64,000 bases of DNA from Amaricoccus solimangrovi (lineage in GTDB: Bacteria; Pseudomonadota; Alphaproteobacteria; Rhodobacterales; Rhodobacteraceae), in the NCBI RefSeq assembly GCF_006385685.1, contig NZ_VFRP01000003.1, positions 1 through 64,000 on the forward strand, read 5' to 3'. The notes beneath the pieces are model-generated. The model had not been told where the DNA came from and searched no databases. It saw only the letters and a list, made by a program, of their open reading frames with translations. Position numbers and translations under genes: made by a program. Below are positions 51,262 to 60,616 of this stretch, one piece after another. Position 1 is the first letter of the stretch, and every line of letters begins with the position of its first letter.

Positions 51262-51813
51262 ATGCGCGGATCATCGCGGCTCCGGCGCACCGCCTGGGCG
51301 CTCCTGCTCGCGCCGCTGCTCGCGGCGCCGGCCGCGGCCGCGCCGCCCATCGTGCCGCCGCTCGTCCCCGTGCCCGCGCCGCCGCCCGCCAAGGCGCGGT
51401 TCCGGGACTGGTCGCTTGCCTGCGCCGGCGGCTGCCGCGCACTGACCCGGCTGCGCTCGGCGGCCTCCGACGCGCCCGAGGTGTTGCGCCTTTCCGTGGC
51501 GCTCACGGGCAAGGACATCTTCGCCCTCACCCTCCGGACGCCCGCGCCGCTCTATCTTCCCGACCCGGCGATCCTGTCTCCGGACCAGGGTAGCGCCGTC
51601 GCGATCCCCTGGTTCACCTGCGGCCCCCGCGGCTGCGAGGCGCGGCTTTCGACGGGGCCGGAACTGATCGACACGCTGCGCTCCGGAAGATCGGCGACGG
51701 TCGAATTCACGCTCGTCGACGGATCCCGCGCGCGGCTGCGGTTGTCGCTGCTCGGCCTCACCGCCGCCTTGCGGGCGCTCGGGACGCTGTCGCCACCGCC
51801 GGTCACTCCTTGA
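51262..51813 (+). CDS. IalB-like periplasmic protein (invasion associated locus B family)
   Basis: 183 residues from the ATG at 51262 (GGGAGACC upstream); an ATG 11 codons earlier gives no signal sequence. A signal peptide (about 1-27) is followed by a Pro-rich linker. The domain begins [20 protein letters not shown] and continues with [20 protein letters not shown]. Paired cysteines suggest two disulfides, as in IalB. Despite the name, free-living alphaproteobacteria carry many such proteins of unknown role. Overlaps the convergent fur/mur gene by 11 bases. Confidence 0.75.
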   Translation: MRGSSRLRRTAWALLLAPLLAAPAAAAPPIVPPLVPVPAPPPAKARFRDWSLACAGGCRALTRLRSAASDAPEVLRLSVALTGKDIFALTLRTPAPLYLPDPAILSPDQGSAVAIPWFTCGPRGCEARLSTGPELIDTLRSGRSATVEFTLVDGSRARLRLSLLGLTAALRALGTLSPPPVTP

Positions 51814-52231
51814 GCTTGCGCCCGTAGATCTCCAGCCGGTGGTGCACGATCTCGTAGCCGAGCTTCGCCGCGATCTCCTCCTGCAGCGCCTCGATCGTGG
51901 GATTCGCGAATTCGATCACCTGCCCGGTGTCGAGGTCGATCAGATGGTCGTGATGCTCGCCCTCGCGCGCCTGCTCGAACCGGGCCGGGCCGCCGGCGAA
52001 GGCGTGCCGTTCGATCGCCCCGCTCTCTTCCAGCGCCTTCATCGTCCGGTAGACGGTGGCGAGCGAGATCCGGCCGTTGATCGCCACCGCCCGCTCGAAG
52101 ATCTCGGCCGCGTCCGGATGACCCTCGGTCTTGTCCAGCACCTCGAGGATGACCCGCCGCGGCTCGGTGATCCGCAGGCCGGCGTCGCGCAGGACGGTTT
52201 CGTATTTCGACTGTTTCGCGGCGGATTTCAT
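51803..52231 (-). CDS. Fur-family regulator, alphaproteobacterial Fur/Mur type
   Basis: 142 residues. Winged helix [20 protein letters not shown] and [20 protein letters not shown] (recognition helix), then the regulatory metal site [17 protein letters not shown] (about 93-109). The protein contains no cysteine, so the structural zinc site of enteric Fur is absent. This is usual for alphaproteobacterial Fur/Mur proteins, several of which respond to manganese. Iron or manganese specificity cannot be read. No target operator was recognised nearby. Confidence 0.88.
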   Translation of the reverse strand: MKSAAKQSKYETVLRDAGLRITEPRRVILEVLDKTEGHPDAAEIFERAVAINGRISLATVYRTMKALEESGAIERHAFAGGPARFEQAREGEHHDHLIDLDTGQVIEFANPTIEALQEEIAAKLGYEIVHHRLEIYGRKLKE

Positions 52232-52294
52232 CTTCTGAGAATAGACCTCGCCAGGGATGAAGCGAAGAGGCTTTCGCCGGGTGCGCGAACGGCA

Positions 52295-52320
52295 AACGGC
52301 GCCGGGGGTCCGGCGCCGTT
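52295..52320 (-). terminator. pntAB terminator hairpin
   Basis: AACGGCGCCGG (52295-52305) pairs perfectly, 11 bp, with CCGGCGCCGTT (52310-52320) around four bases. It is 27 bases beyond the pntB stop on the minus strand and is followed there by TTTGCCGTT. The strongest perfect stem in this part of the window. Confidence 0.7.
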
Positions 52321-52346
52321 CGATCCGCGGGCCCGAAGGCTCGGGC

Positions 52347-53783
52347 TTACTGGATCTTCTGGAGGAGCTCGTCGACGGACTTCTTCGCGTCGCCGTAGAA
52401 CATCCGCGTGTTCTCCTTGTAGAAGAGCGGGTTCTCGATGCCGGAATAGCCGGTGCCCTGACCGCGCTTGGAGACGAAGACCTGCTTCGCCTTCCAGACC
52501 TCGAGCACCGGCATGCCGGCGATCGGCGAGTTCGGATCCTCCTGCGCCGCCGGATTCACGATGTCGTTCGAGCCGATGACGATCGCGACGTCCGTCTCCG
52601 GGAAGTCCTCGTTGATCTCGTCCATCTCCATGACGATGTCGTAGGGCACCTTGGCTTCCGCGAGCAGCACGTTCATGTGGCCCGGCAGACGGCCCGCGAC
52701 CGGGTGGATCGCGAAACGCACTTCCTTGCCCTTGGCGCGGAGCCGCTTGGTGAGCTCGGAGATCGACTGCTGCGCCTGCGCCACCGCCATGCCGTAGCCG
52801 GGCACGAAGATCACCGAATCCGCGTCCTCGAGCGCCGCCGCCACGCCCTCGGCGTCGATCGCGATCTGCTCGCCCTCGATCTCCGCCGCCGGACCGGTGG
52901 AGGCGCCGAAGCCGCCGAGGATCACCGAGATGAAGTTGCGGTTCATCGCCTTGCACATGATGTAGGAGAGGATCGCACCCGAGGAGCCGACCAGCGCGCC
53001 GGTGACGATCAGCAGATCGTTCGAGAGCGTGAAGCCGATCGCCGCCGCCGCCCAGCCCGAGTAGCTGTTCAGCATCGAGATCACCACCGGCATGTCCGCG
53101 CCGCCGATCGCCATGATCAGGTGCCAGCCGATCGCGCCCGCGATGATCGCGACGAGGATCATCGTCCAGAGCCCGGCGCCGTTGAAGTAGAGGATGCCGA
53201 GCAGCAGGCAGAGCAGGGCCGCGCCGATGTTGATCGCGTGCCGGCCCGGCAGCGTCAGCGCCTTCGAGTTGATCTTGCCCGAGAGCTTGCCATAGGCGAC
53301 GATCGAGCCGGTGAAGGTGATCGCGCCGATCAGGATGCCGAGGAAGATCTCGACCCGCATGATCGAGAGCTCGACCGGCGTCTTGTGCGCGACGGCGGCC
53401 GCGAAGCCCGCGAGATGCTCGGTCGAGCCTTCCGCGATGGCGCGCATCGCCCGGCCCGCCTCGATGTCGGCGTTGATGCCGATGAAGACGGCGGCGAGGC
53501 CGACGAGGCTGTGGAAGCCCGCGACGAGTTCGGGCATCTGCGTCATCTGCACCCGGTTCGCGACGAACCAGCCGCCGACGCCGCCGACGAGGATCATCAG
53601 CCCGACCAGCCAGTAGGCGCCGACGCCCGGGCCCGCGATCGTCGCGCCGACCGCGAGGAACATGCCGACGATGCCGAACCAGATGGCGCGCTTGGCCTTC
53701 TCCTGATTGGAGAGCCCGCCGAGCGCGAGAATGAAGAGAACCGCCGCCGCGAGATAGGCGGCCGTGACCAGACCTGGATTCAT
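52347..53783 (-). CDS. pntB: NAD(P) transhydrogenase subunit beta
   Basis: 478 residues. About nine transmembrane helices (1-280) form domain II. The C-terminal domain III binds NADP(H): [60 protein letters not shown] and [20 protein letters not shown]. With PntA it uses the proton gradient to reduce NADP with NADH. It is 16 bases downstream of pntA. Confidence 0.95.
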   Translation of the reverse strand: MNPGLVTAAYLAAAVLFILALGGLSNQEKAKRAIWFGIVGMFLAVGATIAGPGVGAYWLVGLMILVGGVGGWFVANRVQMTQMPELVAGFHSLVGLAAVFIGINADIEAGRAMRAIAEGSTEHLAGFAAAVAHKTPVELSIMRVEIFLGILIGAITFTGSIVAYGKLSGKINSKALTLPGRHAINIGAALLCLLLGILYFNGAGLWTMILVAIIAGAIGWHLIMAIGGADMPVVISMLNSYSGWAAAAIGFTLSNDLLIVTGALVGSSGAILSYIMCKAMNRNFISVILGGFGASTGPAAEIEGEQIAIDAEGVAAALEDADSVIFVPGYGMAVAQAQQSISELTKRLRAKGKEVRFAIHPVAGRLPGHMNVLLAEAKVPYDIVMEMDEINEDFPETDVAIVIGSNDIVNPAAQEDPNSPIAGMPVLEVWKAKQVFVSKRGQGTGYSGIENPLFYKENTRMFYGDAKKSVDELLQKIQ

Positions 53784-53799
53784 GTTTGCTCCCTCCCGC

Positions 53800-55374
53800 T
53801 CAGCTCTTCTGGAACATCGCGAGCATACGGCGCGTCACGAGGAAGCCACCGAAGATGTTGACCGACGCCATCAGCACCGACAGCGCCGCGAGGATGACCA
53901 CGATCGCGCTCGACGATCCGATCTGCAGCAGCGCGCCGAGGATGATGATCGACGAGATCGCGTTGGTGATCGCCATCAAGGGCGTGTGCAGCGAATGCGC
54001 CACGTTCCAGATCACCTGGAAGCCGACGAATACCGAGAGCGCGAAGACGATGAAATGCTGCATGAAGCTCGCCGGCGCCACCGAACCGACGAGGAAGGTC
54101 ACGATCGCGCCGATCACGAGCATCCAGGTCTGCCGGTTGTTCGCGGCCTTCAGGGTCGCCACCTCGCGGGCGGCCTTCTCCTCGGCCGATTCCTCGACCT
54201 TCTTCGGCTGCTGCTTCGCGATCGCCTGCACCTTCGGCGGCGGCGGCGGGAAGGTGACGGCGCCCTCGTGGGTGACGGTCGCGCCCCGGATCACGTCGTC
54301 TTCCATGTTCACGACCGGCGCGCCGTCCTTGCCCGGCGTCAGATCGTCCATCATGTGACGGATGTTGGTCGCGTAGAGCGTCGAGGACTGCGTCGCCATC
54401 CGGGAGGGGAAGTCGGTGTAGCCGATGATCTTGACGCCGTTCGCGCTCTCGACCACCTCGTCCGCGACGGTCAGGTCGCAGTTGCCGCCGCGCTCGGCGG
54501 CGAGGTCGACCACGACCGAGCCCGGCTTCATCGCCGCGACCATGTCCTCGAGCCAGAGCTTCGGCGCCGGCCGGCCGGGAATGAGCGCGGTCGAGATCAC
54601 GATGTCCATCTCGGGGGCGAGCTCGCGGAACTTCTTGAGCTGCGCTTCGCGGAACTCGGGGCTCGAGGGCGCCGCGTAGCCGCCGGTCGCCGCGCCGTCC
54701 TGCTGCGCCTCCTCGAAGTCGAGATAGACGAATTCCGCGCCCATCGACTCGATCTGCTCGGCGACCTCGGGCCGCACGTCGAAGGCGTAGGTGATCGCGC
54801 CGAGCGAGGTGGCCGTGCCGATCGCCGCGAGGCCCGCGACGCCCGCGCCGATCACCAGCACCTTCGCCGGCGGCACCTTGCCCGCCGCCGTGATCTGGCC
54901 GGTGAAGAAGCGCCCGAAGTTGTTGCCCGCCTCGATCACCGCGCGGTAGCCCGCGATGTTCGCCATCGAGGAGAGCGCGTCCATCTTCTGCGCGCGGCTG
55001 ATGCGGGGCACCATGTCCATCGCGAGCGTGGTCACGCCCTTGCCCTTCAGCGCCTCGAGCAGCTCCGCGTTCTGCGCGGGATAGAGGAAGGAGATCAGGA
55101 TCTGGCCCGACCGCGCCATCTCGACCTCGGAGGGCTCGGGCGGGCGGACCTTCGCGACCACGTCCGCCTTCGCCCAGACATCGGCGGCGGTCGGAAGCAC
55201 CTCGACCCCGGCCTCGGCATAGGCCGCGTCCGTGAACCGCGCCGCCTCGCCCGCGCCGGCCTGAACCACGCAGTCATAGCCAAGCTTCCTGAGCGCGAGC
55301 GCGGATTGCGGTGTCAGCGCGACGCGCTTCTCCCCTTCAACGATTTCGGTGGGCGCTCCGATTATCAAGGCCAT
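53800..55374 (-). CDS. pntA: NAD(P) transhydrogenase subunit alpha (single-chain form)
   Basis: 524 residues if started at the ATG at 55374. The Shine-Dalgarno AGGAGG directly abuts this ATG, whereas a TTG two codons on (55368) would sit at normal spacing and give [20 protein letters not shown], so the TTG may be the true start. Domain I binds NAD(H): [20 protein letters not shown], and [21 protein letters not shown]-terminal helices (about 420-510) are the domain II part. Both pieces are fused in one chain, unlike the split PntAa/PntAb of some relatives. Confidence 0.93.
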   Translation of the reverse strand: MALIIGAPTEIVEGEKRVALTPQSALALRKLGYDCVVQAGAGEAARFTDAAYAEAGVEVLPTAADVWAKADVVAKVRPPEPSEVEMARSGQILISFLYPAQNAELLEALKGKGVTTLAMDMVPRISRAQKMDALSSMANIAGYRAVIEAGNNFGRFFTGQITAAGKVPPAKVLVIGAGVAGLAAIGTATSLGAITYAFDVRPEVAEQIESMGAEFVYLDFEEAQQDGAATGGYAAPSSPEFREAQLKKFRELAPEMDIVISTALIPGRPAPKLWLEDMVAAMKPGSVVVDLAAERGGNCDLTVADEVVESANGVKIIGYTDFPSRMATQSSTLYATNIRHMMDDLTPGKDGAPVVNMEDDVIRGATVTHEGAVTFPPPPPKVQAIAKQQPKKVEESAEEKAAREVATLKAANNRQTWMLVIGAIVTFLVGSVAPASFMQHFIVFALSVFVGFQVIWNVAHSLHTPLMAITNAISSIIILGALLQIGSSSAIVVILAALSVLMASVNIFGGFLVTRRMLAMFQKS

Positions 55375-55742
55375 CCTCCTGTACTGCCGGGCCGCGGGGG
55401 CGCGGGTGGCGATCACGCCGATTTGTCGTTTCTTGCTCGGCTTGTAAGGAGGCACCCCGCCTTCTGTCAAACGCTGCGAAGGTCCAATCACATTGTGCAA
55501 TAGGAAGCGCCCGCCGTTTCCCATGTAAAACGGCGCGTCGGGCCGCCGATCCTTCGTCGCGGACCCCCGGGCAAAGCCTCGCCCCGTTCCTGCCCGCCCG
55601 GGGCCGCCCGAGCGCGCGACCTACGACTAAAGTATTGTGAACGCCGCGTTTTCAGGTTCGTGACCGAAGGTACAATTGACACGTGATCCGATTCGCCGCA
55701 CGTTTCGCGGACCAGAACACAACAAACTTGGAGGAATTGCGT
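55375..55742. promoter_or_regulatory. divergent pntA / pqqA region
   Basis: 368 bases without a supported gene. TTGACA (55676-55681) is a perfect -35 element 62 bases before the pqqA ATG; a matching -10 is not clear at 16-18 bases spacing (sequence near CACGTT). The stretch 55620-55740 is much more AT-rich than its surroundings. GGAGGAATT (55730-55738) is the pqqA ribosome-binding site. Confidence 0.4.
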
Positions 55743-55835
55743 ATGGCCTGGACCAAGCCCGAGCTGCTCGAAGTCAACTGCGGCATGGAAATCAACATGT
55801 ACGGCCCGGCGGAGGACGAAGGGGTTCTGTTCTGA
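55743..55835 (+). CDS. pqqA: pyrroloquinoline quinone precursor peptide PqqA
   Basis: 30 residues: MAWTKPELLEVNCGMEINMY, then GPAEDEGVLF. The conserved Glu16 and Tyr20 in CGMEINMYGPA are the two residues cross-linked and excised to form PQQ. GGAGG lies upstream at good spacing. First gene of a complete pqqABCDE operon. Too short for most automatic callers. Confidence 0.97.
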   Translation: MAWTKPELLEVNCGMEINMYGPAEDEGVLF

Positions 55836-55868
55836 CGGATCGACGCGTGGAGCAGAGCCTGATTTGCC

Positions 55869-56768
55869 ATGTTCCGCGCGCGCATTCTCGGAGCGGCCGC
55901 CGGCGGTGGTCTTCCGCAATGGAACTGCGGTTGCGATAACTGCCGCGCGGCACGTCGCGGCGAGATTCCGTCCCTGACGCAATCGTCTCTGGCGGTCAGC
56001 GGGGACGGGGTTGGTTGGGCGATCCTGAACGCATCGCCCGACATCCGCGCCCAGTTGGCCGCGACGCCCGAACTGCACCCGACCGGCCTTCGCGAGGTTC
56101 CGATCCGCTCGGTCCTTCTCACCAATGGCGATATCGACCATGTCGCCGGCCTGCTCACCCTTCGGGAGCAGCAGCCGTTCACGCTCTTCGCCACACCGGA
56201 GATCCTCGCCGTGATCGCGGCCAATCCGATCTTCGACGCCCTCGCACCCGGAAAGGTGTCTCGCTCGCCACTTCCACTCGATGTCGAGCGGGAAATCGCG
56301 CCCGGCCTGACGGCCGAACTCTTCGCCGTGCCGGGCAAGGTGCCGCTCTACATGGAGGGCGCGGAGGCGGAGGTGAGGACCGATCTCCTCGGCGAGAACA
56401 CGGTGGGCGCGCATCTGCGCGCGGGGGGTGAGGACGTCTTCTACATTCCCGGCTGCGCCCGCGTGACGCCGGAACTCGCGGCCCGGATCGACGGGGCGGC
56501 GGCGCTCTTCTTCGACGGCACGCTCTGGCGGGACGACGAGATGGTCCGGACCGGCGTCGGGACCAAGACCGGCAAACGCATGGGCCATATCTCGATGAGC
56601 GGCCCGGAGGGCTCCATCGCCGCGCTCGCGCCGCTCGCGATCGGCCGGCGCGTCTTCGTCCACATGAACAACACCAACCCCGTGCTGCGCCCCGGCTCCG
56701 CCGAACGCTCCGAGGCGGAGCGCCAAGGCTGGACCATCGGTCGGGACGGGATGGAGATCACCCCATGA
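55869..56768 (+). CDS. pqqB: PQQ biosynthesis protein PqqB
   Basis: 299 residues. Metallo-beta-lactamase fold: ARILGAAAGGGLPQWNCGCD with the structural CxCxxC zinc knuckle, LTNGDIDHVAGLLTLREQQP, and FFDGTLWRDDEMVRTGVGTK with RMGHISMSGPEGS. PqqB is an iron-dependent oxygenase that hydroxylates the tyrosine part of the cross-linked peptide product. Its TGA overlaps the pqqC ATG. Confidence 0.95.
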   Translation: MFRARILGAAAGGGLPQWNCGCDNCRAARRGEIPSLTQSSLAVSGDGVGWAILNASPDIRAQLAATPELHPTGLREVPIRSVLLTNGDIDHVAGLLTLREQQPFTLFATPEILAVIAANPIFDALAPGKVSRSPLPLDVEREIAPGLTAELFAVPGKVPLYMEGAEAEVRTDLLGENTVGAHLRAGGEDVFYIPGCARVTPELAARIDGAAALFFDGTLWRDDEMVRTGVGTKTGKRMGHISMSGPEGSIAALAPLAIGRRVFVHMNNTNPVLRPGSAERSEAERQGWTIGRDGMEITP

Positions 56769-57547
56769 CCGACCGCGTCGTCCCCCCGCCCCAAGGCCGC
56801 GCCGATTTCGAGGCGCGCCTGCGCCGCATCGGCGCCGAGCGGTATCACGACCTTCATCCGTTCCATGCCCGGCTGCATTCGGGCGGCTGCGCGCCCGATC
56901 AGGTCCGGGCCTGGGTGATCAACCGCTACTATTACCAGTCGCGGATCCCGATGAAGGACGCCGCCTTCATGTCCCGCGTCGAGGATCCGGACCTGCGCCG
57001 CGCGTGGCGGAGCCGGATAGAGGATCACGACGGCACGGCGGCGAACGAAGGCGGCATCCGCCGCTGGCTCCGGCTCGCCAGCGCGGTCGGGCTCGATCCC
57101 GACTACGTGGCGAGCACGAAGGGCGTACTGCCGGCGACGCGGTTCGCCGTCGACGCCTATGTGCGCTTCGTGCGCGACAAGACGCTGCTCGAGGCGGTCG
57201 CCTCGTCGCTGACCGAGCTCTTCGCGCCGAAGATCCATGCCCAGAGGATCGAGGGACTGCTCGCGAACTACGCCTTCGCCGACGATTCGAGCCTCGCCTA
57301 TTTCCGCAACCGGCTGACCGAGGCGCCGAAGGACGTGGCCTTCGGCCTCGCCTGGGTGCTCGATCACGCCGACACGCTCGAGAAGCAGGACGCGGCGGCG
57401 GCTGCGCTCACCTTCAAGACCGAGGTGCTCTGGGCGCAGCTCGACGCGCTCGAAGGCGCCTATGTCACCCCGGGCCGGATCCCGCCCGGCGGCTGGCGGC
57501 CGGGCGAGGGACTGGCGCCCGCGCGCGCGACCGAGGCGGCGGAATGA
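56765..57547 (+). CDS. pqqC: pyrroloquinoline-quinone synthase PqqC
   Basis: 260 residues, helical TENA/PqqC fold. YHDLHPFHARLHSGGCAPDQ, WVINRYYYQSRIPMKDAAFM, EDHDGTAANEGGIRRWLRLA and ELFAPKIHAQRIEGLLANYA contain the conserved active-site residues. It catalyses the final ring closure and eight-electron oxidation with O2 and no metal. Start and stop overlap both neighbours. Confidence 0.97.
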   Translation: MTDRVVPPPQGRADFEARLRRIGAERYHDLHPFHARLHSGGCAPDQVRAWVINRYYYQSRIPMKDAAFMSRVEDPDLRRAWRSRIEDHDGTAANEGGIRRWLRLASAVGLDPDYVASTKGVLPATRFAVDAYVRFVRDKTLLEAVASSLTELFAPKIHAQRIEGLLANYAFADDSSLAYFRNRLTEAPKDVAFGLAWVLDHADTLEKQDAAAAALTFKTEVLWAQLDALEGAYVTPGRIPPGGWRPGEGLAPARATEAAE

Positions 57548-57864
57548 CCGCCGCGCCGGCCCCCGCGGCCGAGGGGGCCGCGCCGACGCTCGCGCCGGAG
57601 GCGGTGCCGTTCCTGCCGCGCGGCGTCCGGCTCCATTTCGACACGGTGCGCGGGGCCTGGGTGCTGCTCGCGCCGGAACGCGCCCTCCGGCTCGACACGG
57701 TCGGCCATGCGATCCTGAGCCGGATCGACGGGGAGCGGAGCCTCGGCGCGATCGCCCGCGATCTCGCGGCGACCTTCAACGCCCCCTTCGACCAGATCCT
57801 CGCCGACAGCGCCGGCTATCTCTCCGCCCTGCTCGACCGCCGCGTCCTGGAGCTCCGCCCATGA
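57544..57864 (+). CDS. pqqD: PQQ peptide chaperone PqqD
   Basis: 106 residues from the ATG at 57544, overlapping the pqqC stop. After a low-complexity Ala/Pro N-terminus (about 1-22) comes the RRE fold: PRGVRLHFDTVRGAWVLLAP, RALRLDTVGHAILSRIDGER, SLGAIARDLAATFNAPFDQI. PqqD presents PqqA to PqqE. The stop overlaps pqqE by four bases. Confidence 0.93.
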   Translation: MTAAPAPAAEGAAPTLAPEAVPFLPRGVRLHFDTVRGAWVLLAPERALRLDTVGHAILSRIDGERSLGAIARDLAATFNAPFDQILADSAGYLSALLDRRVLELRP

Positions 57865-59000
57865 CCCTGCACGATCCCGCCGCGCACCGCCCCGCCACGC
57901 CGATGCCCGCGCCGCCCATTGCGATGCTGGCGGAACTGACCCACCGCTGCCCCCTCTCCTGCCCCTACTGCTCCAACCCGATGGAACTCACGCGCAAGGA
58001 GGCGGAACTCGATACCGAGACCTGGCTCGCGACCTTCCGCCAGGCCGCGGCCCTCGGCGTGCTGCAACTGCACCTTTCCGGCGGCGAACCCGCGTCGCGG
58101 CCCGACCTCGTGGCGCTCGTCGCGGGCGCGCGGGAGGCGGGGCTCTACACCAATCTCATCACCTCCGGCATCGGCCTGACCGACCGCCGCCTGCGGGAGC
58201 TCGACGCGGCCGGGCTCGATCATGTCCAGCTGTCGCTGCAGGGCACCGACGCGGCCATGGCCGATGCCATTGGCGGTTACCGCGGCGGATTCGACCGCAA
58301 GATCAAGGTGCTCGGCTGGATCGCGGAAATCGGCTTTCCGCTGACGCTCAACTTCGTCATGCATCGGCGCAACCTGCGCCAGCTGCCCCGCGCGCTCGAG
58401 ATGGCCATCGAATACGGCGCCCGCCGGATCGAGGTGGCGACGGTGCAGTTCCACGGCTGGGCGATGGCGAACCGCGCGAGCCTGATGCCGACGCGGGAGC
58501 AGGCGCGCGAGGCGGGCCGGATCGTCGCCGAGGCGCGCGCGGCGCTCCGGGGCCGGCTGGTGATCGACTACGTGCCCGCGGACTATCACGCGCGCTACCC
58601 GAAGCCCTGCATGGGCGGCTGGGGCTCGACCGGACTCAACGTCGCACCCGACGGGCTCGTCCTGCCCTGCCACGCGGCGCAGACGATTCCCTCGCTCGAA
58701 TTCCAGTCGGTCAGACACGCGCCGCTCGCCGAGATCTGGACCGAGGGGCCCGCCTTCCGCGCCTTCCGGGGCACGGAGTGGATGAAGGAGCCCTGCTCCT
58801 CCTGCGAGCGCAAGCTCGTCGATTTCGGCGGCTGCCGCTGCCAGGCGATGGCGATCGCGGGCGATCCGGCCGCGGCCGACCCGGTCTGCGAGAAGGCGCC
58901 CGCCCATGCCCGGCTGCGCGACCTGACCGAGGATTTCACCTCCGATCCCGACGCGCCGCTGGTCTACCGCGCCTTCCCGGCGCCCGCGCGCGCCGGCTGA
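57861..59000 (+). CDS. pqqE: PqqA peptide cyclase PqqE (radical SAM)
   Basis: 379 residues. The radical SAM motif CPLSCPYC places cluster cysteines at 30, 34 and 37, and LSGGEPASRPDL is the SAM-binding GGE block. The C-terminal SPASM region has CMGGWGSTGLNVAPDGLVLP followed by CHAAQ, and later CSSCERKLVDFGGCRCQA, for the auxiliary clusters. It forms the Glu-Tyr carbon-carbon bond in PqqA. No pqqF or PQQ-dependent dehydrogenase follows; those must be elsewhere. Confidence 0.96.
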   Translation: MTLHDPAAHRPATPMPAPPIAMLAELTHRCPLSCPYCSNPMELTRKEAELDTETWLATFRQAAALGVLQLHLSGGEPASRPDLVALVAGAREAGLYTNLITSGIGLTDRRLRELDAAGLDHVQLSLQGTDAAMADAIGGYRGGFDRKIKVLGWIAEIGFPLTLNFVMHRRNLRQLPRALEMAIEYGARRIEVATVQFHGWAMANRASLMPTREQAREAGRIVAEARAALRGRLVIDYVPADYHARYPKPCMGGWGSTGLNVAPDGLVLPCHAAQTIPSLEFQSVRHAPLAEIWTEGPAFRAFRGTEWMKEPCSSCERKLVDFGGCRCQAMAIAGDPAAADPVCEKAPAHARLRDLTEDFTSDPDAPLVYRAFPAPARAG

Positions 59001-59027
59001 GCCCGCCGCCGGGCCGCCGGCCCCGAC

Positions 59028-59050
59028 CCTTCCGCGACTCTCGCGGAAGG
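59028..59050. terminator. hairpin between pqqE and the tyrosinase gene
   Basis: CCTTCCGCG (59028-59036) pairs perfectly with CGCGGAAGG (59042-59050) around ACTCT. It starts 28 bases after the pqqE stop and ends 48 bases before the tyrosinase ATG. No U-tract follows. It could end the pqq message or act as an operator or leader stem for the tyrosinase gene. Confidence 0.55.
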
Positions 59051-59098
59051 CGTATCATCGCGCGCATTTCGAGAACCTATTCCAGGAAGGCGTTTGTC

Positions 59099-60616
59099 AT
59101 GACATTCGTTCGCCGGAACGTGCACGAACTCGGCCAGCCCTGGGCCGACGAGCTCCTGTGGTATGCGCGGGGCGTCAAGGCGATGAAGGCCCGGCCGCTC
59201 GCGGATCCTACGAGCTGGACCTTCTACGGGGCGATCCACGGCATCCACCGCGGCCTGTGGAATTTCTACGGCATCACGCAGCCGGGCGATCCGGATCCGA
59301 GCCAGGCCGATCAGGACACCTACTGGAACCAGTGCCAGCACGGCAGCTGGTACTTCCTGCCCTGGCACCGCGGCTATGTGCTGGCGTTGGAGGCCAACGT
59401 TCGCTCCGAAATCGGCAAGCTCGGCGGCCCGGTGGACACCTGGGCGCTGCCCTACTGGAACTATTTCAAGACCGGGCAGAACGGTTTGCCGGACGAATTC
59501 GCCTCGCCCGACTGGCCGGACGGGACCGGGGACAATCCCCTCTTCGTCGTCCAGCGCTGGGGCGACGGGCCGGGCCTGCCGATCGTGCTTGACCTCTCGC
59601 TCATCAACCTCTCGGCCATGGGACTGACCGATTTCACCGGCACGGCGAATGGCGGCAGTCCCGGTTTCGGCGGCGTCGATACCGGCTTCGCCCATGGCGG
59701 CGCGGTCCATGGCGGGATCGAGACGCAGCCACATGACTTCGTGCACGGGCTGATCGGCGGCGGGGATCCGAACGACCCGAGGCTCCCGGGCCTCATGTCC
59801 ACGCCGCCCGCCGCGGCGCTCGACCCGATCTTCTGGCTTCATCACGCCAATATCGACCGGCTCTGGGCCTCCTGGGTGAACGAGACGGGCGTCGGCGGCG
59901 ATCCGACCGATGCCCGCTGGCTGAACGGGCCGGCCAGCATCGGCGAGCGGGCCTTCACCCTGCCGATGCCGGACGGAACCGCCTGGACCTACACGCCGGG
60001 CGAAATGCGCGACATGGCGGCGCTCGACTACGAATACGACGATCTCACTCCCGACGGCGCGGCGATGCTCGTCGCGGCCCAGGCAGGCGCGCGGGCCGGA
60101 ACGGCCCGGGGAGGCATGATGGCGATGGCCGCGGATACGAAGACGACCGAACTTCTCGGCGCGAATACCGGGGCGCTGCCGATCAGCGGCGACACGGCGA
60201 CCCGCACGGCGGTCAGGATGGCGCCGGAGCCCCGGGCGCGAAGCCGCTCGGCCTTCGCCGCGGCGGGGCCCGAGGGCGGAGCGGAGAAGGTATTCCTCAA
60301 CCTCGAGAACGTGCGCGGCCTCGCCGACGCCGCGGCGTTCAAGGTCTATGTCGGCCTGCCCGAAGGGGCGCGGCCGGCTGACCATCCCGACCACATGGCC
60401 GGCGGCGTCGCGCTCTTCGGCGTCAGCCAGGCGACCGAGGCGGAGGGCGAACACGCCGGATCCGGCCTGACCTACGTGCTCGACATCACCCCGATCGTGA
60501 CCCGGCTCGGCCTCGATACCGACAAGCTCCACGTCGACATCGTGCCTGTCCGCCCGATCGCGAAGGAGGCGGAGGTGAGCGTCGGCCGGGTCAGCGTCTA
60601 TCGCCAGGGCGAATGA
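59099..60616 (+). CDS. tyrosinase-family copper oxidase
   Basis: 505 residues from the ATG at 59099 (CCAGGAAGG upstream). Copper A ligands: His50 (or 47) in AIHGIHRGLWN, then His81 and His90 in CQHGSWYFLPWHRGYVLALE. C79-x-H81 matches the Cys-x-His that forms a thioether in fungal tyrosinases. Copper B: HDFVHGLIGGG (His212, His216) and DPIFWLHHANIDRLWASW (His248/249). From about 370 there is a second domain (VFLNLENVRGLADAAAFKVY) resembling the plant polyphenol oxidase KFDV-type domain. No signal peptide is visible. Type 3 copper enzymes oxidise phenols to quinones. The stop overlaps the DUF2182 start. Confidence 0.88.
   Translation: MTFVRRNVHELGQPWADELLWYARGVKAMKARPLADPTSWTFYGAIHGIHRGLWNFYGITQPGDPDPSQADQDTYWNQCQHGSWYFLPWHRGYVLALEANVRSEIGKLGGPVDTWALPYWNYFKTGQNGLPDEFASPDWPDGTGDNPLFVVQRWGDGPGLPIVLDLSLINLSAMGLTDFTGTANGGSPGFGGVDTGFAHGGAVHGGIETQPHDFVHGLIGGGDPNDPRLPGLMSTPPAAALDPIFWLHHANIDRLWASWVNETGVGGDPTDARWLNGPASIGERAFTLPMPDGTAWTYTPGEMRDMAALDYEYDDLTPDGAAMLVAAQAGARAGTARGGMMAMAADTKTTELLGANTGALPISGDTATRTAVRMAPEPRARSRSAFAAAGPEGGAEKVFLNLENVRGLADAAAFKVYVGLPEGARPADHPDHMAGGVALFGVSQATEAEGEHAGSGLTYVLDITPIVTRLGLDTDKLHVDIVPVRPIAKEAEVSVGRVSVYRQGE

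Noticed and set aside
51803-52231. Absence of cysteines in the Fur-family protein, considered as a degenerate regulator
   Set aside because: Cysteine-free Fur/Mur proteins are normal in alphaproteobacteria, and the regulatory metal site is intact.
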